Origin: Pseudomonas fluorescens
GTDB taxonomy: Bacteria; Pseudomonadota; Gammaproteobacteria; Pseudomonadales; Pseudomonadaceae
Length of the DNA: 64,000 nt
Direction of reading: 5' to 3'
NCBI RefSeq assembly: GCF_900215245.1
Contig: NZ_LT907842.1
Span: forward strand, 1,240,001-1,304,000
Part shown: one piece after another, positions 8,156 to 21,821 of the stretch
Position numbering within the stretch: the first letter of the stretch is position 1
Layout of the letters: each line of letters starts with the position of its first letter
Program-made: the position numbers and the translations under genes
The notes under the pieces: generated by a model
Database searches by the model: none
Told to the model about the DNA's origin: nothing
What the model saw: only the letters and a program-made list of their open reading frames with translations

Positions 8156-8512
8156 ATGTGGCGGTACGCGTTAATGCTGTGCGCGGTAGTGGGGTTGTCG
8201 GGCTGCCAATCGACCCACCAGGAGTTGCTGGCTAAAGGTTATCCACCGGCCTTTGCCGACGGTTTTGATGACGGCTGCAGCAGCGGTCGCCAGGCCGCTG
8301 GGGTGATCAGTGGGGAGTTTCGCAAAAACGTACCGCGCTACCTGAAAGACCGCGAATACGCCGAGGGCTGGGAAGATGGCTTTCGCCAGTGCAAGGCCAT
8401 GCGCGAGAACGAGGAGTTGCGCGACTACAAGGACAACCACTGGGATGACCGTGAGCGCGCCTGGCAGCACGAGAAAGACCGCGACGCCGGCAGGGCTTAT
8501 CGCGCGCAATAG
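8156..8512 (+). CDS. Small lipoprotein of unknown function
   Basis: This 118-residue protein has a type II signal peptide with lipobox LSGC, so Cys17 would be lipidated. The mature part is highly charged and rich in Asp, Glu and Arg, with repeated short motifs such as YAEGWEDGF and FADGFDDGC that look like a duplicated helix-forming unit. The ATG is preceded by AGGGAGCAAGCG. It is followed 70 bases later by the GreA/GreB-like gene. Role unknown, probably envelope-associated. Confidence 0.75.
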   Translation: MWRYALMLCAVVGLSGCQSTHQELLAKGYPPAFADGFDDGCSSGRQAAGVISGEFRKNVPRYLKDREYAEGWEDGFRQCKAMRENEELRDYKDNHWDDRERAWQHEKDRDAGRAYRAQ

Positions 8513-8582
8513 GTCGCTTTCAGACATCCAGCGAAACTAAAGCCCGGCGACCATGGCCCAACTTCCATAGAGGGAGCATGTC

Positions 8583-10462
<1,880 letters not shown>

Positions 10463-10476
10463 TTAGCAATTCATGT

Positions 10477-10587
10477 TGCACCTGAAAAGCGCAAAATGTC
10501 GCCTTTGTGAATTTAAATGGTGCATTTGATATAAATTATTGTGTTTTTTTGCACCATGAAAGGGATTTCAACACACGGCATGCACCA
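10477..10587 (-). promoter_or_regulatory. gdhA upstream region with ArgR-like site and phased TGCACCA half-sites
   Basis: TGTCGC (10497-10502) followed 7 bases later by AA fits the ArgR half-site pattern known from Pseudomonas (TGTCGC, spacer, AA). TGGTGCA (10518-10524), TGCACCA (10550-10556) and TGCACCA (10581-10587) are spaced 32 and 31 bases apart, and TGCACCT lies at 10477. Their sequence equals an NtrC half-site, but the spacing is not that of a classical NtrC site. Confidence 0.4.
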
Positions 10588-10599
10588 ACAGTTAAACCG

Positions 10600-10684
10600 C
10601 CTTCGCGAGCAAGCCCGCTCCCATATTTGATCGATTTCCAACGATGGAATGCGGTCGAATGTGGGAGCGGGCTTGCTCGCGAAT
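10600..10684. repeat. REP doublet, GAGCGGGC family
   Basis: CGAGCAAGCCCGCTC and GAGCGGGCTTGCTCG face outward from a linker of about 40 bases. It lies between the gdhA promoter and the ettA terminator. Confidence 0.9.
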
Positions 10685-10716
10685 GAACCCACCTCGGTCT
10701 CTTTGAAAAAACGCGC

Positions 10717-10749
10717 AAAAAAAACGGAGCCCGAAGGCTCCGCTTTTTT
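10717..10749 (-). terminator. Rho-independent terminator of ettA
   Basis: CGGAGCC (10725-10731) and GGCTCCG (10736-10742) form a 7-bp stem with a four-base loop, flanked by A and T runs on both sides. It lies just downstream of the ettA stop and can work in either direction. Confidence 0.9.
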
Positions 10750-10763
10750 CAAACCAGCCCGAC

Positions 10764-12428
<1,665 letters not shown>

Positions 12429-12711
12429 GGTGAACCTAGCGTCAGTGACTGATGAATTAAGCGGGCGAAGCCCGTGCAGGCCATGCGCCGCGCGGGCCGT
12501 TGATGGTGATCAATGCCTGCGTGCGAAAAAAGCCTGAAGTCTGGGGCTGGAACGCCCCCGCGTAACCGGCAAAGCTACCTGAATGCGCTTGGGCAGTCCA
12601 GCCAGGCGGGACTGGCACTTTGCCACAACTCAAGGCATGCTAGCCGCCCTCCGGGCGTCCGGCTTATAGTGCACGTCGCGCGCCAATCCAGCCAAACCGC
12701 AGGATCACAGC

Positions 12712-15700
12712 TTGTCCAAAGTCACGCCGCCCACTCCTCTGCGCGCCGCTCATATAGCGCCGGGAGCGCCCCTGCACGGCACCTTGAAAGGCGCATTGGC
12801 GACGCTTGTCCTTATGCTGCTCGCGCTATTGTTCTGGCAACTGCTGGACCAATTGCAGCAAAACCAGAAAAACCAGCAGCAATACACCATTGATTACAGC
12901 GCCGACCTGGCTGAACAGATCAGCCTGAACATGGCCCTGAGCGCGAAAATCGCCCTGAACCTGTTACCGATGGTCGAGCCGCCGCGTAACGACGAACAAC
13001 AGCAAGCGCTGATGCGCACCTTGCAACGCTCGTTGCCGGAGCTGCGCAGTTTCGCCCTGCTCGCCCCCAGCGGTGCGCTGATCAGTGACAGCGCCAAAGA
13101 CAGCCAGGACCGCGCCTGGCTTGAAGAGCTGGTACAGCGCAGCCACTCGCAACCTTATTACCTGAGCAACAATGCCGACGGCACCCTCATTTATTTGTTG
13201 CTGCAGCAGCCCAGTGGCGGTTCAAAAATGTACTGGGCCCTGCGCCTGGCGCCCAGCTATCTGAGCAACCTCACCCGCCAGGATGGCCAGGGCCAGCGCC
13301 CGATGTGGGCCATCGAAAACCGCTTGAACCACCGCGTGGTCAGCCGCGACTCCGGCATGCCGGCACAGTGGGGCTCGGCGCTGACGCCGGATGAGTTGAA
13401 TAAAAGCGTGTTGGTCACGCCCCTGAGTAAAAGTGACTGGCAGTTGCGCGGGCTGTTCGACCGCAGCGCCGTGCTGGAGCAACTGTTGCCGGCATTTATC
13501 GGCAAATGCCTGTTGGGCCTGGCCTTTTCGCTGATTCCGGTGATTGTGCTGCTGAATATGCGTCGCCGTCAGCGTCAGGTGCATGAAGGCCGCAGGCGTT
13601 ATCAGGATATTTTCGAAGGCACCGGCGTGGCCCTGTGTGTGCTGGACCTGTCGGGGTTGAAGGCTTTTTTCGACAAATCCAAATTGCAGACTCGCGAGCA
13701 ATGGCAGGTCTGGCTGCGCAACAACGCCGCAGAGCGCCAACAACTGCTTAAGGAATTGCGCGTCACCGAGGTTAACCAGGTGGCCGTGCGCCTGCTGAAC
13801 GTCAGCTCTTGCGAGCAAGCGTGGGAGCGGCTCATTGATGATTGCCCGCGCAACGCCACGGCCATTGGCTTCCAGGTGCTGGAGGCGGTGCTGACCCAGC
13901 AAAAACAGTTGGAGTTGGAAATCCAGCTCAACGACTTCGCCGGCAATGACCAATACCTGTGGCTGGTAATGCGCCTGCCGGAGCAGCAGGACGACTTCAA
14001 GGCGGTGATTCTCAGCATCAGCGACATCACCAGCCGCAAGTTAATCGAGCTGTCGCTGGTGGAGCGCGAAAGCTTCTGGTCGGACGTGGTGCGTACCGTG
14101 CCCGACCACCTGTATGTGCAGGATGTGATCAGCCAACGCATGCTGTTCAGCAACCATCACTTGGGCCACACCCTCGGCTACAACAAGTCCGAACTGCAGC
14201 AAATGGGCGAGTACTTCTGGGAAATCCTGCTGAACCCGGAAGACGCCGAGCACTACCACGACTTGCGCCAGCAGCAACGCAAAGTCGGCTACACCACTCA
14301 ACTGCACTGTCAGTTGCGCTTTCGTCACCGCAATAACCAATGGCGGCGCTTCGATATCCGCGAACAGGCCCTCGCCCGTGACAAATTTGCACAGGTCACC
14401 CGGATCATTGGCGTGGCCAAGGACATTACCGATCAGATCGAAGCCAGCGAATCCCTGCGCGACAGCGAGCAACGCTACCGCATGCTGGCCGAAAGCATCA
14501 GCGACGTGATTTGCTCCACCGACAGCCACCTGGCCCTCAACTACGTCAGCCCGTCGGTCAGCGCCGTGCTGGGCTATGACGTGGACTGGGTGTTCAAGAA
14601 CGGCTGGCAGTCGATCATTGCCAACCCCCAGCAACTGAGCGGCATTTACAGCCTGGTGGAACACGTCAGCCGCGCGCTGGGCGACGCGGCCGCGTTGAAC
14701 AAGCTGCGCGATGAAGTGCAGACCCAGTTGTTCCTGTTCGACTGCTTGCGCGCCGATGGGCGCAAAGTGCCGATCGAGCTGCGCCTGGTGCTGGTGTGGG
14801 ACGACCACGGCGCGTTTGAAGGCATCCTCGGGGTGGGCCGCGATATCAGCCAGCAACGCCGCGCAGAGAAAGACCTGCGCATGGCCGCTACGGTATTTGA
14901 ACACTCAACCTCAGCGATTCTGATCACTGACCCGGCAGGTTATATCGTGCAGGCCAACGAGGCGTTCAGCCGGGTCAGCGGCTATGCCGTGGCGGACGTG
15001 CTCGACCAATTGCCAAACATGCTTACCGTCGACGAGCAACAGGAAGCGCACCTGCGTTACGTGCTCAAGCAACTGCACCAGCACAGCACCTGGGAAGGCG
15101 AAGTCTGGCTCAAACGACGCAATGGCGAGCACTACCCGGCCTGGGTGGGCATTACCGCCGTGTTCGACGATGAAGGCGACCTGGCCAGCTACGTGTGTTT
15201 CTTCAGTGACATCAGCGAGCGCAAGGCCAGCGAACAGCGCATCCACCGTCTGGCGTATTACGACGCCTTGACCCACCTGCCCAACCGCACGTTGTTCCAG
15301 GACCGCCTGCACACGGCACTGCAGTCGGCTGAGCGGCAGAAGTCCTGGGTGGTGCTGATGTTCCTCGACCTTGACCGCTTCAAGCCGATCAACGACTCCC
15401 TGGGCCACGCCGCCGGCGACCGCATGCTCAAGGAGATGGCCACCCGCCTGCTGGGTTGCGTGGCCGAAGACGACACCGTGGCGCGCATGGGCGGTGACGA
15501 ATTCACCTTGCTCCTGCAACCGCGAGTCAGCCGTGAGATGGCGCTGAACCGTGCCATATCGGTGGCCGAGCAGATTCTGGCGAGCCTGGTGAAGCCGTTT
15601 GTGCTGGAAGGCCGCGAGTTCTTTGTGACCGCCAGTATTGGCATCGCCTTGAGCCCGCAGGACGGCAACGAGCTGAGCCAACTGATGAAAAACGCGGATA

Positions 15701-16563
15701 CCGCGATGTATCACGCCAAGGAACGCGGCAAGAACAACTTCCAGTTTTACCAGGCGGACATGAACGCCAGTGCCCTGGAGCGCCTGGAGCTGGAAAGCGA
15801 CCTGCGCCACGCCCTGGAACAGAACGAATTCGTGCTGTATTACCAGCCGCAGTTCAGCGGCGATGGCAAACGTTTGACCGGCGCCGAAGCCCTGCTGCGC
15901 TGGCGCCACCCGCGTCGCGGCCTGGTGCCGCCTGGGGATTTCATTCCGGTGCTGGAAGAGCTCGGGCTGGTGGTGGATGTGGGCGACTGGGTGATCAGCG
16001 AAGCCTGTCGCCAGCTCAAGAGCTGGCACCAGAACAAGGTGCGCGTGCCGAAAGTCTCGGTCAACATTTCGGCGCGGCAATTCTCGGATGGCCAACTGGG
16101 CGAACGCATCGCCACCATTCTCAAGGACACCGGCCTGCCACCGGCGTGCCTGGAGCTGGAGCTGACCGAAAGTATCCTGATGCGCGAAGTCAACGAAGCC
16201 ATGCAGATCCTCGCCAGCCTGAAAAACCTCGGCCTGAGCATTGCGGTCGACGACTTCGGCACCGGCTATTCGTCGCTCAACTACCTCAAGCAATTCCCCA
16301 TCGATGTGCTGAAGATCGACCGCACCTTTGTCGACGGCCTGCCCTCTGGCGAGCAAGACGCGCAGATCGCCCGAGCCATTATTGCCATGGCCCACAGCCT
16401 GAACCTGGCGGTGATCGCCGAAGGCGTGGAAACCCATGAGCAGTTGGATTTCCTGCGTGAGCATGGCTGCGATGAGGTGCAGGGCTACTTGTTCGGGCGG
16501 CCGATGCCGGCGAATCGGTTCGAGGCGCAGTTCAGCAATGAAGCGCTGTTCATGTTTGACTGA
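12712..16563 (+). CDS. morA: Membrane PAS-GGDEF-EAL protein, MorA-type c-di-GMP enzyme
   Basis: This 1283-residue inner-membrane protein has a TM helix at about 24-45, a periplasmic sensor of about 220 residues, a second TM helix near 265-285, several PAS domains (roughly 435-840), then GGDEF (GGDEF at 927-931) and EAL (EAL at 1059-1061) domains. Both catalytic signatures are intact: [21 protein letters not shown] and AEGVET. The inhibitory RxxD site before GGDEF is lost (AEDD). Length, architecture and the glyA neighbour match MorA of P. putida and P. aeruginosa, which controls flagellar timing, motility and biofilm. I use TTG 12712 because AGGA lies 7 bases upstream and no in-frame ATG lies before the first TM helix. 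Confidence 0.8.
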   Translation: MSKVTPPTPLRAAHIAPGAPLHGTLKGALATLVLMLLALLFWQLLDQLQQNQKNQQQYTIDYSADLAEQISLNMALSAKIALNLLPMVEPPRNDEQQQALMRTLQRSLPELRSFALLAPSGALISDSAKDSQDRAWLEELVQRSHSQPYYLSNNADGTLIYLLLQQPSGGSKMYWALRLAPSYLSNLTRQDGQGQRPMWAIENRLNHRVVSRDSGMPAQWGSALTPDELNKSVLVTPLSKSDWQLRGLFDRSAVLEQLLPAFIGKCLLGLAFSLIPVIVLLNMRRRQRQVHEGRRRYQDIFEGTGVALCVLDLSGLKAFFDKSKLQTREQWQVWLRNNAAERQQLLKELRVTEVNQVAVRLLNVSSCEQAWERLIDDCPRNATAIGFQVLEAVLTQQKQLELEIQLNDFAGNDQYLWLVMRLPEQQDDFKAVILSISDITSRKLIELSLVERESFWSDVVRTVPDHLYVQDVISQRMLFSNHHLGHTLGYNKSELQQMGEYFWEILLNPEDAEHYHDLRQQQRKVGYTTQLHCQLRFRHRNNQWRRFDIREQALARDKFAQVTRIIGVAKDITDQIEASESLRDSEQRYRMLAESISDVICSTDSHLALNYVSPSVSAVLGYDVDWVFKNGWQSIIANPQQLSGIYSLVEHVSRALGDAAALNKLRDEVQTQLFLFDCLRADGRKVPIELRLVLVWDDHGAFEGILGVGRDISQQRRAEKDLRMAATVFEHSTSAILITDPAGYIVQANEAFSRVSGYAVADVLDQLPNMLTVDEQQEAHLRYVLKQLHQHSTWEGEVWLKRRNGEHYPAWVGITAVFDDEGDLASYVCFFSDISERKASEQRIHRLAYYDALTHLPNRTLFQDRLHTALQSAERQKSWVVLMFLDLDRFKPINDSLGHAAGDRMLKEMATRLLGCVAEDDTVARMGGDEFTLLLQPRVSREMALNRAISVAEQILASLVKPFVLEGREFFVTASIGIALSPQDGNELSQLMKNADTAMYHAKERGKNNFQFYQADMNASALERLELESDLRHALEQNEFVLYYQPQFSGDGKRLTGAEALLRWRHPRRGLVPPGDFIPVLEELGLVVDVGDWVISEACRQLKSWHQNKVRVPKVSVNISARQFSDGQLGERIATILKDTGLPPACLELELTESILMREVNEAMQILASLKNLGLSIAVDDFGTGYSSLNYLKQFPIDVLKIDRTFVDGLPSGEQDAQIARAIIAMAHSLNLAVIAEGVETHEQLDFLREHGCDEVQGYLFGRPMPANRFEAQFSNEALFMFD

Positions 16564-16583
16564 AACCCTGCAGTGATGCTGAT

Positions 16584-16677
16584 GGCCTCTTCGCGAGCAA
16601 GCCCGCTCCCACACTTGACCGAGTTGCAACTTTGAAAAGCGCTCGAATGTGCGCGCGGGCTTGCTCGCGAAGAGGCC
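16584..16677. repeat. REP doublet, GAGCGGGC family
   Basis: GGCCTCTTCGCGAGCAAGCC and its inverse frame a linker of about 40 bases. The right arm has one change (GCGCGCGGGC in place of GGGAGCGGGC). It lies 20 bases after morA and may protect or end its transcript. Confidence 0.9.
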
Positions 16678-16803
16678 GGTCACGGCACCGCCCATCTCCA
16701 GATGAGCCCCACTTGTCCGCGACATGATGTCCTTTCATATGCCATCTAAAACCCATTGGGTTAGAATGCCCTCCTTTTCTGCCCCCGATCCTTGAGGACC
16801 GCC

Positions 16804-18057
16804 ATGTTCAGCCGTGATTTGACTATTGCCAAGTACGACGCCGATCTCTTTGCCGCCATGGAGCAAGAAGCCGTGCGCCAGGAAGAGCACATTGAGCTGA
16901 TCGCTTCGGAAAACTACACCAGCCCCGCCGTCATGGAGGCTCAAGGTTCGGTTCTGACCAACAAGTACGCCGAAGGCTACCCAGGCAAGCGCTACTACGG
17001 CGGTTGCGAGTACGTCGACGTGGTTGAGCAACTGGCCATCGACCGCGCCAAGGAACTGTTCGGCGCCGATTACGCCAACGTCCAGCCACACGCCGGCTCC
17101 CAAGCCAACAGCGCCGTGTACCTGGCCCTGTTGCAAGGCGGCGACACCATCCTGGGCATGAGCCTGGCCCACGGCGGTCACCTGACCCACGGCGCCAGCG
17201 TTTCCTCCTCCGGCAAGCTGTACAACGCCGTTCAATACGGTATCGATGCCAACGGCCTGATCGACTACGACGAAGTCGAGCGCCTGGCGGTTGAACACAA
17301 GCCGAAAATGATCGTAGCCGGTTTCTCTGCCTACTCGCAGATCCTGGATTTCCCACGTTTCCGCGAAATCGCTGACAAGATCGGCGCTTACCTGTTCGTC
17401 GACATGGCTCACGTAGCCGGTCTGGTCGCCGCTGGCGTCTACCCGAACCCGGTGCCTTTCGCTGACGTCGTGACCACCACCACGCACAAGACCCTGCGCG
17501 GTCCACGTGGCGGCCTGATCCTGGCTCGCGCCAACGCCGAGATCGAGAAGAAGCTGAACTCTGCCGTATTCCCTGGCGCCCAAGGTGGCCCGCTGGAGCA
17601 CGTGATCGCCGCTAAAGCGATCTGCTTCAAAGAAGCCCTGCAGCCTGAGTTCAAGACTTACCAGCAGCAAGTCGTGAAAAACGCCAAGGCCATGGCCGGT
17701 GTGTTCATCGAACGCGGCTACGACGTGGTCTCCGGCGGTACTGAAAACCACCTGTTCCTGCTGTCGCTGATCAAGCAGGACATCTCCGGTAAAGACGCTG
17801 ACGCAGCCCTGGGCAAAGCCTTCATCACCGTGAACAAAAACTCCGTGCCGAACGACCCACGTTCGCCGTTCGTCACCTCCGGCCTGCGCTTCGGTACTCC
17901 GGCGGTGACCACACGTGGCTTCAAGGAAGCAGAGTGCAAGGAACTGGCCGGCTGGATCTGCGACATCCTGGCTGACTTGAACAACGAAGCCGTGATTGAC
18001 GCGGTGCGTGAGAAGGTCAAGGCCATCTGCAAAAAGCTGCCGGTATACGGCGCTTGA
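16804..18057 (+). CDS. glyA: Serine hydroxymethyltransferase
   Basis: This 417-residue PLP enzyme interconverts serine and glycine with tetrahydrofolate, supplying one-carbon units. It spans the full family length. [14 protein letters not shown] carries the PLP-binding Lys, and [17 protein letters not shown] and [13 protein letters not shown] contact substrate and cofactor. ATG 16804 has TTGAGGACCGCC upstream, a good ribosome-binding site; the in-frame start at 16792 is less likely. A terminator follows. The neighbouring morA identifies it as the copy that is called glyA3 in P. aeruginosa. Confidence 0.95.
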   Translation: MFSRDLTIAKYDADLFAAMEQEAVRQEEHIELIASENYTSPAVMEAQGSVLTNKYAEGYPGKRYYGGCEYVDVVEQLAIDRAKELFGADYANVQPHAGSQANSAVYLALLQGGDTILGMSLAHGGHLTHGASVSSSGKLYNAVQYGIDANGLIDYDEVERLAVEHKPKMIVAGFSAYSQILDFPRFREIADKIGAYLFVDMAHVAGLVAAGVYPNPVPFADVVTTTTHKTLRGPRGGLILARANAEIEKKLNSAVFPGAQGGPLEHVIAAKAICFKEALQPEFKTYQQQVVKNAKAMAGVFIERGYDVVSGGTENHLFLLSLIKQDISGKDADAALGKAFITVNKNSVPNDPRSPFVTSGLRFGTPAVTTRGFKEAECKELAGWICDILADLNNEAVIDAVREKVKAICKKLPVYGA

Positions 18058-18074
18058 TTGCAGTTGCTTGAACA

Positions 18075-18105
18075 AAAAGCCCAGCGCTAGCGCCGGGCTT
18101 TTTTA
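18075..18105 (+). terminator. Rho-independent terminator of glyA
   Basis: GCCCAGCGC and GCGCCGGGC form a GC-rich stem around a short loop, preceded by AAAAA and followed by TTTTTT. It starts about 20 bases after the glyA stop. Confidence 0.9.
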
Positions 18106-18147
18106 TGCCTGAAAACCCTGCCCTCTCAACACGAAATACATTCAAAG

Positions 18148-18234
18148 GTGGGAGCTGGCTTGCCTGCGATGTCGGGCTGTCAGTCAATGCAGTGGTGACT
18201 GAGCCACCGCCATCGCAGGCAAGCCCGCTCCCAC
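18148..18234. repeat. REP doublet, slightly divergent
   Basis: The left arm GGGAGCTGGCTTGCCTGCGA and right arm TCGCAGGCAAGCCCGCTCCC form an imperfect inverted pair. It lies between the converging glyA and CobW genes. Confidence 0.85.
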
Positions 18235-18251
18235 AGTGAGCGGGTTCCCAT

Positions 18252-19211
18252 TCAGGGTTGATAGACCCGGGCAAAGCCTTCGCGAATCTTGTCTTCCGGC
18301 AGTTCGTCAGCAATAAACACGATCACACTTTCACGCACCTCGCCCTCGGCCCATTCGGTATCCCAATCGAACCCGTAGAGTTTGAGCACGCCCTGGAACA
18401 CCATGCGCCGGTCTTCCCCGGCAATATTCAGCACGCCCTTGTAGCGCAGCAGTTGCTTGCCGTGGTCTTCCAGCAGTTCGTTCATGAACGCGCTGAGGCG
18501 GTCGATATCCAGCGGCTGGTCGGTGCGCAGCACCAGGCTGGAGATGCGGTCGATGGACGGTGCGGCGCTGACCGGGCGCAGGCTCATGCCGGCGTTGAGG
18601 TTAAAGCCGCGTACATCCAGCAATTCAGCCAGGTCGATGGCGCCGTGGTCGACCACGCGTATCGGCGCTCGGCGGTTGATGCGGGTCAGCCGTTGGCTGA
18701 GGGCGTCGAAGGTCGCCTCATCCACCAGGTCGCGCTTGCTCACCAAAAGCCGATCAGCAAAACCGATCTGAGCCTGGGCGATGGTCTGGGTCAGGTGGTG
18801 CTCGGCGTGCGCCGCATCCACCAGGGTGATGATGCCGTCGAGGATGTAGCGCTCGCGCAATTCTTCATCGATAAAAAAGGTCTGGGCCACAGGCGCAGGG
18901 TCCGCCAGGCCGGTGCACTCGATCACCAGCCGATCGAAGGCGATCTCGCCGCTGTCCAGGCGTTCAAGCAGCAGGTACAGGGCTTTGGTCAGGTCGGTGT
19001 GGATGGTGCAGCACACGCAGCCGTTGGACAGGGTCATGACTTGCACCGGTTCGGCGCCCAACAGCTGGGTATCGATACCGGCGTCACTGAATTCGTTTTC
19101 GATCACGGCGATTTTCAGGCCGTGCTCGGCCTTGAGCAGGTGACGCAGCAAGGTGGTCTTACCGGCGCCGAGGAAGCCGCTGAGGACGGTGACGGGGATG
19201 GGAGAGGACAA
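18252..19211 (-). CDS. CobW/YjiA family GTPase (metal chaperone)
   Basis: This 319-residue G3E-family GTPase has Walker A GFLGAGKTT at residues 12-20, the metal-binding CxCC motif in NGCVCC (C65, C67, C68) and a C-terminal CobW_C domain. These proteins deliver zinc or other metals to client enzymes. I choose TTG 19211 because AGGAG lies 8 bases upstream and the protein then starts MSSPIPVTVLSGFLG, as in the family; a GTG at 19241 has no such site. No zinc-uptake (Zur) genes are adjacent, so its client is unclear. Confidence 0.85.
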   Translation of the reverse strand: MSSPIPVTVLSGFLGAGKTTLLRHLLKAEHGLKIAVIENEFSDAGIDTQLLGAEPVQVMTLSNGCVCCTIHTDLTKALYLLLERLDSGEIAFDRLVIECTGLADPAPVAQTFFIDEELRERYILDGIITLVDAAHAEHHLTQTIAQAQIGFADRLLVSKRDLVDEATFDALSQRLTRINRRAPIRVVDHGAIDLAELLDVRGFNLNAGMSLRPVSAAPSIDRISSLVLRTDQPLDIDRLSAFMNELLEDHGKQLLRYKGVLNIAGEDRRMVFQGVLKLYGFDWDTEWAEGEVRESVIVFIADELPEDKIREGFARVYQP

Positions 19212-19250
19212 AGACAGTTCTCCTGATAACTGAAGGAACACAAAACAAAT

Positions 19251-19338
19251 GTGGGAGCGGGCTTGCTCGCGAAGGCGGTGTATCAGTCGAAGTCAGCATC
19301 AACTGACAGACCGCCTTCGCGAGCAAGCCCGCTCCCAC
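19251..19338. repeat. REP doublet, GAGCGGGC family
   Basis: A full left arm with GAGCGGGCTTGCTCGCGA and its inverse close a 40-base linker. It separates the CobW gene from ybdD. Confidence 0.9.
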
Positions 19339-19367
19339 AGAGGATCACTGCAAACCCAAGAACCGGG

Positions 19368-19565
19368 CTAGCAGCACTTAGGCCCACCCTTGCCACCGTA
19401 ACGGGCCTCCTGGCGTTCCCGGAAGAACGCCTTGTAGTCCATCACCGGTTTGTCCGGGTGCTTGGTTTGCATATGCTCGACGTACGTATCGTAGTCGGGC
19501 ATGCCGACCATCAGGCGCGCGGCCTGACCGAGGTATTTACCGAGGCGACTGATGTCATTGAACAT
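19368..19565 (-). CDS. YbdD/YjiX family small protein
   Basis: This 65-residue protein has the family hallmarks [20 protein letters not shown] and a C-terminal GGKGGPKCC. It is encoded 15 bases after cstA on the same strand. Proteins of this family pair with CstA/BtsT-type pyruvate transporters, and in E. coli the small partner is needed for transport. It therefore probably acts with the CstA here. Confidence 0.92.
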   Translation of the reverse strand: MFNDISRLGKYLGQAARLMVGMPDYDTYVEHMQTKHPDKPVMDYKAFFRERQEARYGGKGGPKCC

Positions 19566-19580
19566 GCTTGCAATCCTCGA

Positions 19581-21647
19581 TTACGCGTCCGGTACAGCCT
19601 GGAATGGGGCTTCTTTATCCGTACGCTCTTTGTTGCCCCAGGCGGCGACGCCGACTTTGAGCGCATAGAACAGGATGCTGAATACCACGAACAGGAACAG
19701 CGCCGTCAGCGTTGCGTTGGTGTAGGCGTTCCAGATCACGTGCTGCATCTGGTCGATGTTCTTGGCCGGCGCGAGGATCTGGCCGCCGGCCAGGGCATCG
19801 CTGTATTTCTTGGCCAGCGACAGGAAGCCGATCGCCGGGTTAGCGTCGAACAGCTTGATGAAGCCTGCGGTCACGGTGCAGATCAGCAGCCAGACAGCCG
19901 GCAACATGGTCACCCAGATGTAGCGTTGGCGTTTCATTTTGATCAGCACAACGGTGGCGAGCATCAGCGCAATACCGGCCAGCATCTGGTTGGAGATACC
20001 GAACAGCGGCCACAAGGTGTTGATGCCACCCAGCGGGTCGATTACGCCTTGGTACAGCAGGTAACCCCACATCGCCACGCACCCGGCGGTCGCTATCAGG
20101 TTGGCCGGCCAGGAGTCGGTCCGCTTAAGCGATGGCACGAAGGAACCGAGCAGGTCTTGCAGCATGAAGCGACCCGCACGTGTACCGGCATCCACCGCCG
20201 TCAGGATGAACAAGGCTTCGAACAGGATTGCAAAGTGGTACCAGAATGCCATGGTGTTTTCACCCGGCAGCACACTGTGCAGGATCTGTGCGATACCCAC
20301 CGCGAGCGTCGGCGCACCGCCGGCACGCGCCAGGATGGTGGTTTCGCCGATGTCATGGGCTACCGCCGTCAAGGCTTCCGGGGTAATCGCAAAGCCCCAG
20401 CTGCTGACGGTTTGAGCCACACTCACCACGTCAGCGCCGACCACCGCAGCCGGGCTGTTCATGGCGAAGTACACGCCAGGCTCGATCACCGAAGCAGCAA
20501 CCATGGCCATGATGGCCACGAACGACTCCATCAGCATCGCGCCGTAGCCGATGTAACGGGCGTTGACTTCGTTATCCAGCAGCTTGGGCGTGGTGCCCGA
20601 GGAAATCAGCGCGTGGAAACCCGAGACCGCGCCACAGGCAATGGTGATGAACAGGAACGGGAACAGGCCGCCCTTCCACACCGGGCCGGTGCCGTCGATG
20701 AATTGGGTGAGTGCCGGCATTTTCAGCACGGGCATGGTGACCAGAATGCCGATTGCCAGGGCGATGATCGTGCCGATTTTGAGGAAGGTGGAGAGGTAGT
20801 CACGGGGTGCCAGGATCAGCCACACCGGCAGTACGGCTGCGACGAAACCGTAGCAGACCAGCATCCAGGTGATCTGGATACCCGTGAAGGAGAAGGCTTT
20901 GGCCCAGACCGGGTCAGCCGCAATCTGCCCGCCCAGCCAGATGGAACCCAGCAGCAACAGCACGCCGACCACCGAGATCTCACCAATGCGCCCCGGGCGG
21001 ATGTAGCGCATGTACACGCCCATGAACATCGCGATCGGGATAGTCGCCATCACCGTGAAGATGCCCCAAGGGCTCTCGGCCAGGGCCTTGACCACGATCA
21101 GCGCCAGCACCGCGAGGATGATGATCATGATCAGGAAGCAGCCGAACAGCGCGATGGTCCCGGGAATGCGGCCCATCTCTTCGCGAACCATGTCCCCCAG
21201 GGAACGGCCGTTGCGACGGGTGGACAGGAACAGGACCATGAAGTCTTGCACCGCACCGGCCAGCACCACCCCGGCAATCAGCCACAGGGTGCCTGGCAGG
21301 TAGCCCATTTGCGCCGCCAGTACCGGGCCGACCAGCGGGCCTGCACCGGCAATCGCCGCAAAGTGGTGACCGAAAAGGATGTGTTTGTTGGTCGGCACGT
21401 AGTCCAGACCATCATTATTGAGCACTGCCGGGGTGGCCCGCAGTGGATCAAGCTGCATCACCTTGTTAGCGATGAACAGGCTGTAGTAACGGTACGCAAC
21501 CAGATAGATGGCCACTGCAGCGACCACAATCCACAAGGCGTTGATCGCCTCGCCGCGGCGCAAGGCCACTACGCCAAGGGCGCACGCTCCTACGATTGCC
21601 AGCACCAGCCAGGGTAGGTGGCGTAGCAGGCTATTATTATTTTTCAT
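19581..21647 (-). CDS. cstA: Carbon starvation protein A / pyruvate transporter
   Basis: This 688-residue polytopic inner-membrane protein (about 16-18 helices) has CstA signatures such as FGHHFAAIAGAGPLVGPVLAAQMGYLPG. It imports pyruvate and possibly peptides during carbon limitation. I choose ATG 21647 (MKNNNSLLRHLPW); the longer frame from 21776 lacks support. Its start region reads ATGAAAAATAATAATAG in the mRNA, a run of A-R-N triplets like those bound by Hfq with Crc, so catabolite repression at translation is plausible. ybdD follows in the same operon; mapZ is divergent. Confidence 0.93.
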   Translation of the reverse strand: MKNNNSLLRHLPWLVLAIVGACALGVVALRRGEAINALWIVVAAVAIYLVAYRYYSLFIANKVMQLDPLRATPAVLNNDGLDYVPTNKHILFGHHFAAIAGAGPLVGPVLAAQMGYLPGTLWLIAGVVLAGAVQDFMVLFLSTRRNGRSLGDMVREEMGRIPGTIALFGCFLIMIIILAVLALIVVKALAESPWGIFTVMATIPIAMFMGVYMRYIRPGRIGEISVVGVLLLLGSIWLGGQIAADPVWAKAFSFTGIQITWMLVCYGFVAAVLPVWLILAPRDYLSTFLKIGTIIALAIGILVTMPVLKMPALTQFIDGTGPVWKGGLFPFLFITIACGAVSGFHALISSGTTPKLLDNEVNARYIGYGAMLMESFVAIMAMVAASVIEPGVYFAMNSPAAVVGADVVSVAQTVSSWGFAITPEALTAVAHDIGETTILARAGGAPTLAVGIAQILHSVLPGENTMAFWYHFAILFEALFILTAVDAGTRAGRFMLQDLLGSFVPSLKRTDSWPANLIATAGCVAMWGYLLYQGVIDPLGGINTLWPLFGISNQMLAGIALMLATVVLIKMKRQRYIWVTMLPAVWLLICTVTAGFIKLFDANPAIGFLSLAKKYSDALAGGQILAPAKNIDQMQHVIWNAYTNATLTALFLFVVFSILFYALKVGVAAWGNKERTDKEAPFQAVPDA

Positions 21648-21655
21648 TTTTATAT
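21631..21655 (-). promoter_or_regulatory. Candidate Crc/Hfq catabolite motif over the cstA start codon
   Basis: On the minus strand the codons after ATG (AAA AAT AAT AAT AGC) are five consecutive A-R-N triplets, fitting the AAnAAnAA motif that Hfq and Crc bind in Pseudomonas. The position, on the start codon, would block initiation. Confidence 0.5.
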
Positions 21656-21821
21656 TCCAGCCAGGGTGGACAGAAAGGACAGCGAGTCCGAGTTTAGCGC
21701 TACTGGCCTTAAAGGCCAGCCCCCTACGTTGGTCTAGAGCCTTCACAGCGTAAAAAAAGCAGAAAACCCGGCCCAATAGTGGCGCAGGGCTACAATCCCT
21801 ATATTAAAAGAGGGTTTCACC

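Noticed and set aside
14911..16725. 604-residue frame on the - strand
   Set aside because: Antisense of the GGDEF-EAL part of morA.
19251..21617. 788-residue frame on the + strand
   Set aside because: Antisense of cstA; its His/Asp/Gln-rich translation is typical of a shadow frame.
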